Shown: one piece after another, positions 57,070 to 64,000 of the stretch
Position numbering within the stretch: position 1 is the first letter of the stretch
Layout: the number at the start of each line of letters is the position of its first letter
NCBI RefSeq assembly: GCF_029784155.1
Contig: NC_073693.1
Span: 318,368,351-318,432,350, forward strand
Length of the DNA: 64,000 nucleotides
Direction of reading: 5' to 3'
DNA from: Uranotaenia lowii
Taxonomy: Eukaryota > Arthropoda > Insecta > Diptera > Culicidae
Notes under the pieces: generated by a model
The model's database searches: none
Told to the model about the DNA's origin: nothing
The model's input: only the letters and a program-made list of their open reading frames with translations
Program-made: the position numbers and the translations under genes

Positions 57070-58119
57070 ACTCTTATCGACTCAAAAAAGTTAAGTTATT
57101 GGCTTGGCATAAGCTCTTGTAATTTTAGAGGAAAAAAAAAAGATTAATCATGAAATTATAAATTTACTAAATTAGTGGAGCGATAAAAAATTTATCATTT
57201 TCAAAAAAAAAACAGAAATAAATTATACTTTCCACGGTTCAGTATATTCACCTCAACAAAATTACATCTATGCCCTCTACAGTGATTTTCTTGGAAAGCC
57301 ACCCATTACTCACAAAAACCAAACCGAACGTCTGTGGCCATTAAGTAGGTAGTGGTGATCACGTGGCGTTGATCTACTAGCAGAAGTGAGTAGTAACACA
57401 AAACAGAAGTAGGAAAAAAGCGGTCGACCGGCCAAAACCAAACAAACCTTATTGGGAAAACTTGGCACACGCACATGCAAGGGAGAGGCAGCAAAACATT
57501 TCCAATAACAAAAAGTGAAACCCCAACCAGGTTTTTTCACTCAGTCAGTTTAGTGTGGCAGGTTCTGTGTGGGGCCAAACGGCGCGCATGCCATTTCCAG
57601 TCATGTTTCCCATTTGGATGCAATGTTATTCTCCGTTCACTTTGCGTCTGTATGTGGAAGTAATCATTCATTATACCTCCTATAAGTTGAAGAATGAACG
57701 GATGAGGTTGGTTTGATTCGGGTTTTCCCACCGTTTTTTGAACGAACGCATCGAAAGCAGTTTGGAGTGCAGTTTGGCCATGAAATACCTCTCCTTCCCC
57801 GGCACCTTTTCGGAAAATTGTACCCAGGGCCCATCGAATTTCTCTTTGCACTTCAAGAATGGGGTGGGATAACTTTCATTCATAATTTACGTTTTCGGGA
57901 AACGAAAAAAAAACAACAAGGAAGGACAGATGATAGATATTAATTGATTAAAACATGGGAAATTCGGTCAAGTTTGAAGACATCGGACGTGGAAGGCTGA
58001 AATTTAACGATTATTAAAGGACAGCATTCAAAGCAAGCCCCTGAGAAAAGTCAGCTAAGAGCATATAATTTATATTTGAAAATATTTGTTTCGTCAAACA
58101 TGAAAAAAATAACGAAACT
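57070..58119. other. Non-coding stretch with a GC-richer unique part
   Basis: About 57290-57890 is less AT-rich, free of the repeats seen elsewhere, and includes TCACTCAGTCAGTTTAGTGT, which resembles an insect initiator context. Overlapping frames of 60-104 codons on both strands are not convincing. It may be regulatory DNA. Confidence 0.3.
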
Positions 58120-59707
58120 AACAAAAATGACAAAAATGACAAAAATGACAAAAATGACAAAAATGACAAAAATGACAAAAATGACAAAAATGACAAAAAT
58201 GACAAAAATGACAAAAATGACAAAAATGACAAAAATGACAAAAATGACAAAAATGACAAAAATGACAAAAATGACAAAAATGACAAAAATGACAAAAATG
58301 ACAAAAATGACAAAAATGACAAAAATGACAAAAATGACAAAAATGACAAAAATGACAAAAATGACAAAAATGACAAAAATGACAAAAATGACAAAAATGA
58401 CAAAAATGACAAAAATGACAAAAATGACAAAAATGACAAAAATGACAAAAATGACAAAAATGACAAAAATGACAAAAATGACAAAAATGACAAAAATGAC
58501 AAAAATGACAAAAATGACAAAAATGACAAAAATGACAAAAATGACAAAAATGACAAAAATGACAAAAATGACAAAAATGACAAAAATGACAAAAATGACA
58601 AAAATGACAAAAATGACAAAAATTACAAAAATTACAAAAATTACAAAAATTACAAAAATGACAAAAATGACAAAAATGACAAAAATGACAAAAATGACAA
58701 AAATGACAAAAATGACAAAAATGACAAAAATGACAAAAATGACAAAAATGACAAAAATGACAAAAATGACAAAAATGACAAAAATGACAAAAATGACAAA
58801 AATGACAAAAATGACAAAAATGACAAAAATGACAAAAATGACAAAAATGACAAAAATGACAAAAATGACAAAAATGACAAAAATGACAAAAATGACAAAA
58901 ATGACAAAAATGACAAAAATGACAAAAATGACAAAAATGACAAAAATGACAAAAATGACAAAAATGACAAAAATGACAAAAATGACAAAAATGACAAAAA
59001 TGACAAAAATGACAAAAATGACAAAAATGACAAAAATGACAAAAATGACAAAAATGACAAAAATGACAAAAATGACAAAAATGACAACAAAATGACAAAA
59101 ATGACAAAAATGACAAAAATGACAAAAATGACAAAAATGACAAAAATGACAAAAATGACAAAAATGACAAAAATGACAAAAATGACAAAAATGACAAAAA
59201 TGACAAAAATGACAAAATGACAAAAATGACAAAAATGACAAAAATGACAAAAATGACAAAAATGACAAAAATGACAAAAATGACAAAAATGACAAAAATG
59301 ACAAAAATGACAAAAATGACAAAAATGACAAAAATGACAAAAATGACAAAAATGACAAAAATGACAAAAATGACAAAAATGACAAAAATGACAAAAATGA
59401 CAAAAATGACAAAAATGACAAAAATGACAAAAATGACAAAAATGACAAAAATGACAAAAATGACAAAATGACAAATGACAAAAATGACAAAAATGACAAA
59501 AATGACAAAAATGACAAAAATGACAAAAATTACAAAAATTACAAAAATTACAAAAATGACAAAAATGACAAAAATGACAAAAATGACAAAAATGACAAAA
59601 ATGACAAAAATGACAAAAATGACAAAAATGACAAAAATGACAAAAATGACAAAAATGACAAAAATGACAAAAATGACAAAAATGACAAAAATGACAAAAA
59701 ATGACAA
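58120..59707 (+). repeat. 9-bp satellite (AAAAATGAC)n, about 175 units
   Basis: Nearly uninterrupted AAAAATGAC repeats run into gap 2, so the true array is longer. Variant AAAAATTAC units occur in two blocks (four at about 58618-58656; three at about 59526-59555). Phase breaks occur at about 59085, 59214, 59464 and 59698. Period 9 keeps several frames open on both strands (MTK, KND, LSF, CHF and VIF repeats); these are not genes. Confidence 0.97.
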
Positions 59708-60207
59708 NNNNNNNNNNNNNNNNNNNNNNNNNNNNNNNNNNNNNNNNNNNNNNNNNNNNNNNNNNNNNNNNNNNNNNNNNNNNNNNNNNNNNNNNNNNNN
59801 NNNNNNNNNNNNNNNNNNNNNNNNNNNNNNNNNNNNNNNNNNNNNNNNNNNNNNNNNNNNNNNNNNNNNNNNNNNNNNNNNNNNNNNNNNNNNNNNNNNN
59901 NNNNNNNNNNNNNNNNNNNNNNNNNNNNNNNNNNNNNNNNNNNNNNNNNNNNNNNNNNNNNNNNNNNNNNNNNNNNNNNNNNNNNNNNNNNNNNNNNNNN
60001 NNNNNNNNNNNNNNNNNNNNNNNNNNNNNNNNNNNNNNNNNNNNNNNNNNNNNNNNNNNNNNNNNNNNNNNNNNNNNNNNNNNNNNNNNNNNNNNNNNNN
60101 NNNNNNNNNNNNNNNNNNNNNNNNNNNNNNNNNNNNNNNNNNNNNNNNNNNNNNNNNNNNNNNNNNNNNNNNNNNNNNNNNNNNNNNNNNNNNNNNNNNN
60201 NNNNNNN
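59708..60207. other. Assembly gap (500 N)
   Basis: Exactly 500 N starting inside the satellite; placeholder length. The sequence after it is not satellite. Confidence 0.98.
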
Positions 60208-60659
60208 CTTTAAATTCATCTCCAGAACACATATTCAAAAATTTGAAAACTGATTTTGATTTATTTGGGGGGGTGCTCGATATAAAATTGTTATATTTTT
60301 TCTATAAGCTCAAGTTTTTGGTATACTATTTGAAGATAGGTAAAAAATCATCAAAGCATTTGCGTACCTTTTTATCAAAAGTGTGAAATATTAATAATAT
60401 TTAGAAACTAAAGATAATTAACAATTTCCCCAAAGACCTTGAGTAAATTTGGCGTCTGGGTAAAAGTTATAGAAGTATGTATTTTGTTATTTTTCACCGT
60501 TACAGGAACTTGGATATCATTTTGAGCCAAAATGAATGTTTTCAGTCTTCAACAAAGTTTTTAAATAGATTAAAATCTTCAATATCAAATACTACACTGA
60601 ACAAAACTTCCTTTTGTGATGTCATTAATAGTCATAATGATATCAATGCAATTTTCTAA
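60208..60659. other. AT-rich non-coding stretch
   Basis: Nothing recognised. Confidence 0.5.
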
Positions 60660-60835
60660 TAAGGCCGGAACAAATTCTTCTTCTGTCACTCAGAACATCG
60701 CGAAAAACTAATAAATTGGAATAAACTGCACGAAAGCTTGTATGGAACAAAAATGCATACTATATCATTGCACAAAACCTGTAAATCAAGTAATTTTTTT
60801 ATCGAAAAAATCAATAAAATCAAGAATACTAAAGG

Positions 60836-61774
60836 CACAGAGAACAGACATACAAGCTAGCCCACGAAAGTTGTGTAAAAATCCCAACACCCTTTTTGAA
60901 CCAATTTTTGTCTTTTGGCTGGGCCACCAGATGTCTCCAAACACACAAAAGAGAACTGTCAAAACAAAGCTGACTAAGTTTCAGTCATTTTTCTATAGGT
61001 CGTATGTGCTGCTTAGCATGCTTCAAGAAAATAGCTGTTGAAGTTTCGTTCGAAACTTGATGAACGAACGTTCATCATGTTGCATGAAAAAAATAATCAT
61101 AAAAGTTAGATATTATCTTTTTCCTTCAAATTTGTTAGAAATACATAGTTTTGAACAGCTGGATGCTAAAATGATATGTGAAAGTAACCCGCTTTGAGAT
61201 GCCTAGAATCAATACTGCTGGGTAAGGCCGATGACATAGTGAGAGCGATGCGATGCGAATTGACGAACGGGGCCAATGCGAACTCGAGCGGCGGAACAAA
61301 TTGACATCTGCTTCGCCGCGTTGAGTATGTCAGGTTTAAGCGATTCGCATACATTTTCTTCAAATGTGCTTCGCCGCATTGAATCGCATTCGCCGGTTCC
61401 CATCGCATCGCACTCACTATGTCATCGGCCTAAAATTTTCAACTGAAGCTGTTAGTTATCTTAACTGTCATAGTAGTGCAAAAATAAAGAAAGTGAAGTT
61501 TCGCCCAGTTAAAAGTAACTCTGATTTCATTTATTTAGCAATACATTGAAGCCGTCCATTTTACTGAGACATTGGATTCATTTTCTGTGAGCTCATATAC
61601 GATTACGCCTTTTTGAAAACTGGGCACTTGGAAGTTGATTTGTAACTTTTGAACGGCGCAACAGATGGCACTGTTTGTAGTCAATTTCTAACGTATTTTT
61701 TGGGTGATAGCATTTGAAATTTTACACACTTTTTTGACGATTTTTTGTTCGAGCTTGTACGTCTGTTCTCTGTG
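60836..61774. mobile_element. 0.94 kb element inserted in copy D (CACAGAGAACAGAC ends)
   Basis: Left end CACAGAGAACAGACATACAA and right end, inverted, CACAGAGAACAGACGTACAA agree over about 24 bases. CTAAAGG flanks both sides (60829-60835 and 61775-61781), a 7-bp duplication, or 8 bp with one mismatch, as in hAT or P-type elements. No transposase. Confidence 0.8.
61226..61430. mobile_element. 205-bp MITE nested inside the 0.94 kb element
   Basis: GGCCGATGACATAGTGAG (61226) and CTCACTATGTCATCGGCC (ends 61430) are inverted, flanked by TAA on each side. The inverted match continues with GCGATGCGATG and GAATGCG-type words, so most of the element is palindromic. GC-rich. Confidence 0.85.
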
Positions 61775-61846
61775 CTAAAGGTGAAATAAGTCCCATCTTC
61801 TACAATTTTTTTTTTTTGGTCTTCCCAAATTTTAAAAAAATACTTT

Positions 61847-63496
61847 TTTTTTTTTTATGGCGTTTAAATAGCTCGGGGAGCTGACGCTGGAAATGAAAAT
61901 TAGAATAGTTTGGAGAAGAAAATTTAAAGTTTAGAGAAGGCAGCGTAGAATAGTAAGCGATCTTGAGACATTGGTTAAACCATCAAGCACTTCATTATAT
62001 CCATGGAATATGGATAAAATGCAGTTCAAGATAATAAATCAACCCCTCCCGATACCAGTTGGAGGAAGGACATGGGCGGGTTCGAGACTGGCCTCTACAT
62101 ACTCCCCACGCATCTAACTACATTTAATTTTTGTGTTATTAAAGGAATCATTTTAACTTATCTTATATGTTTTTCCTTCCTTCGTCGTCGTCTGTTGAAC
62201 ATCTGCTTCGTGTCTCCGCCCCAATTCCACTGGTATGTGTGATGGGTTTCGTGATAGTTGTCTCGGGGTCCAGTCATCATATGACTCCGAATCGTATGCG
62301 CAGGGGTATATGAAAATAAAAGAAAGAGAAAAGGAGAGGAAAGAGAAATATAAAGGAAGGAATTAGTTCTTGCATGAAGTAATTGAAGTGTTATTTGCTG
62401 TTTTTCCCTAATTTTTTGCCTTTCATTTTCTAAATTTTGAAATTTTTGTTTTTCTTTTTAGAGTTTTTCCATTTCATTGCTAATCATACTATTTTACCAA
62501 AATATGGATGTGAGAGTTTGTTTTGCTTTTTGGAGCAAGCCTATTTCAAACTAATAAAAATTCTAGCTCAAATTAATAGTAGAAGTAAGATACCTTATTC
62601 CTATCACAACATCACAAAATCATGAAAATTTACCAGAATATGGATATAAGAGCACATCTTACCGTACCCTACCTACCTCACATAGTTGAATGTTAAAATC
62701 CATCATGATTTACAAAAAATCTACATAGGGGTTCTATTAAAATATACCGCATGCCTATTGTAAAATGCCCGAAATCAGTAATTAGGACTACCTAGTCATT
62801 GTTATTCTTCAAAACCGTACATTCTAATATATACTTCCATAGATGAATTTCAAACTAAACCGAAAAACGTAAAGATTTGCTAAAAATGAATAATTAAATA
62901 AAAAGCAAAAAAAAAACGTCTTACCAAATGAAATATAACATTTTCCAATAACAGCATTCCCATCCAATGAGCCTCTAGTTCTTGTAAAATGCTTGATTTA
63001 AGAATAAGCCAACGAAATTCATAAACCGCAAATACACACTTACTAGAGCATTGGGGAGGCGAATACCATAACCTTTACCTAACATCGTAATACTTTTCAC
63101 ACGTTTTCTTTATTTTTAATTCTACAAGACTAAACCATCTAACTACCTAACCAAACGAATTATGCCCTATTGAAAGTAACAACTTTTATTATGGTAAATT
63201 GTGATACTTTCACTACCAAATGTTGCGATTGTTCTGCGGAAGGGAGGGCAAGTGTTTCAACTCCCATTCATCTTATCAACATGGATCATGAAAAAAAAAA
63301 AATAGACATCTTTGAACCTACTGCTGAATTTAAACTAAATAAAGATGTCCAGCTCCTCTTCTAATTTAGGCCATATTATGACACCATATTTAACAAGATT
63401 GTGTGTAACGACACTGTCAGGAAAATGATGGGTTGATCCATCATTTTCACAAACATACACACCGCAGCCGTTAACCCATTGCAACTTAGGGTACGG
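61847..63496 (-). mobile_element. 1.65 kb retroposed insertion with poly(A) tail and ~45-bp target duplication
   Basis: The stretch ACAAT(12)GGTCTTCCCAAATTT...TACTTT occurs on both sides (61802-61846 and 63497-63542). On the - strand the insert ends CGCCAT followed by A(13), as a reverse-transcribed RNA would. It has no frame above 64 codons and no LINE protein. A perfect 11-bp hairpin GAAAATGATGG/CCATCATTTTC lies at 63421-63448. It may be a retrocopy of a non-coding or 3' UTR transcript, or an unrecognised SINE/LINE part. Confidence 0.65.
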
Positions 63497-63632
63497 ACAA
63501 TTTTTTTTTTTTTGGTCTTCCCAAATTTTAAAAAAATACTTTAAACTTTATTTATTCTTCCCTTTGTGTTTTTTTGGAAATTTCGAAGGGGGGGGGTGAC
63601 AAAAGAAGAAATTGATAATTGTTCCAGCTTAA

Positions 63633-63909
63633 TTGTATAATTGAATTTTTCAAAGCGTTATTTTATCTCAAAACAAGATTATTCAGGCAAAATCTGTACA
63701 GTTCCGGAAATTTACCACTTTGTGTCATTCTTCCCTAACAACTGTTTAACTTTAAAACTTGGATTCTAAGATTCAAACCAATTTTATTGCACACAATAAT
63801 AATTGAAATGTTAAGTAAAAAATAAGCTTTAAATTTCAAGTAGAAAATCTTCTTAATAGAAGAAACTAACCCTTTATTTCTATATTGATATTATATTTAA
63901 TTTATGAAA
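63633..63909. other. AT-rich spacer
   Basis: Nothing recognised. Confidence 0.5.
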
Positions 63910-63912
63910 TAA

Positions 63913-64000
63913 GGCCGGAACAAATTTCAAATCCTTCTTTTGTCACTCGGAGTTGGAATATCGCGAGGGGGGGGGGGGGGGGGGTACTATATGAAGTTAT
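63913..64000 (-). mobile_element. GGCCGGAAC-family MITE, copy E (runs off the window)
   Basis: GGCCGGAACAAATTTCAAAT, CTTCTTTTGTCACTCGGAG and ATATCGCGAGG match the inverse right end of copy A, preceded by TAA. A run of about 18 G follows. Truncated by the window end. Confidence 0.75.

Larger units (their letters stand above)
60663..63629 (-). mobile_element. GGCCGGAAC-family MITE, copy D, split by two insertions
   Basis: Reverse-oriented relative to copy A. Pieces 60663-60835, 61782-61846 and 63543-63629 line up in order with the reverse complement of copy A (GGCCGGAACAAATTCTTC ... CAAGAATAC; GTGAAATAAGTCCCATCTTC; ACTTTATTTATTC ... GTTCCAGCT), with TAA at 60660 and 63630. Without the insertions it is about the size of copy A. 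Confidence 0.75.

Noticed and set aside
58120..59707. CRISPR-like regular array
   Set aside because: Contiguous 9-bp tandem repeats with no spacers, in eukaryotic DNA.
58014..60238. Long open frames (up to several hundred codons) of MTK, KND, LSF, CHF and VIF repeats
   Set aside because: They are the multi-frame reading of a stop-poor 9-bp satellite, partly through Ns, on both strands at once.

Overview
The window looks like AT-rich, repeat-crowded insect DNA, most likely from a mosquito. The evidence is short 56-68 bp introns in a P4-ATPase gene, a Tc1/mariner-type transposase with DD37E spacing (a lineage described from mosquitoes), several MITE families and tRNA-headed SINE-like repeats. 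Nothing prokaryotic is present. Two runs of exactly 500 N (15397-15896 and 59708-60207) are assembly placeholders, so order and distance across them are not guaranteed.

Genes. On the + strand, 1-9951 holds the middle of an ATP8B-type phospholipid flippase gene. There is a Thr/Ser/Asn-rich exon at 1-500, an 8.1 kb intron, then five compact exons (8603-9951) covering the nucleotide-binding domain and the TGDKQETA junction. The phosphorylation site (DKTGT) and the hinge/transmembrane end are not in the window. On the - strand, 20068-20764 is a good first coding exon (232 codons, Ser/Gly-rich, unrecognised) with a GC-richer 5' flank. No other convincing host coding sequence is visible.

Region by region. 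0.5-8.6 kb: large intron with a GGGGAGAGTGGGG-ended MITE, a facing pair of tRNA-headed SINEs and a GGCCGGAAC MITE. 10-20 kb: repeats, a head-to-head pair of dead DD37E transposons forming a ~2.1 kb palindrome, LINE debris, gap 1 and a foldback repeat. 22-32 kb: MITEs, a SINE head and a perfect 61-bp inverted repeat bounding 1.6 kb. 32.5-36.9 kb: a 4.3 kb element with long inverted terminal repeats. 38.6-40.2 kb: an inverted array of ~150-bp units. 42.7-43.2 kb: dead RTE-like LINE 3' end. 43.7-44.6 kb: piggyBac-type MITE (TTAA). 44.7-46.6 kb: unique GC-richer island. 47.9-51.0 kb: hAT element with an 8-bp target duplication, carrying a nested 0.96 kb element whose second copy is at 55.5-56.5 kb. 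58.1-59.7 kb: a 9-bp satellite running into gap 2. 60.7-63.6 kb: a MITE broken by two insertions, one of which is itself interrupted.

The most interesting signal is a set of hammerhead-ribozyme-like motifs scattered at 22.9, 32.3, 32.6, 35.8, 35.9, 36.8 and 47.4 kb. They share CTGANGA (or a paired-change variant), a short stem II and GAAACGTH. In all but one the flanks pair as stem I, and stem sequences differ between sites while pairing is kept. Two lie in the arms of the 4.3 kb inverted-repeat element, as expected of Penelope-like or related retroelement remains. All calls are by eye; no alignment or folding was run.
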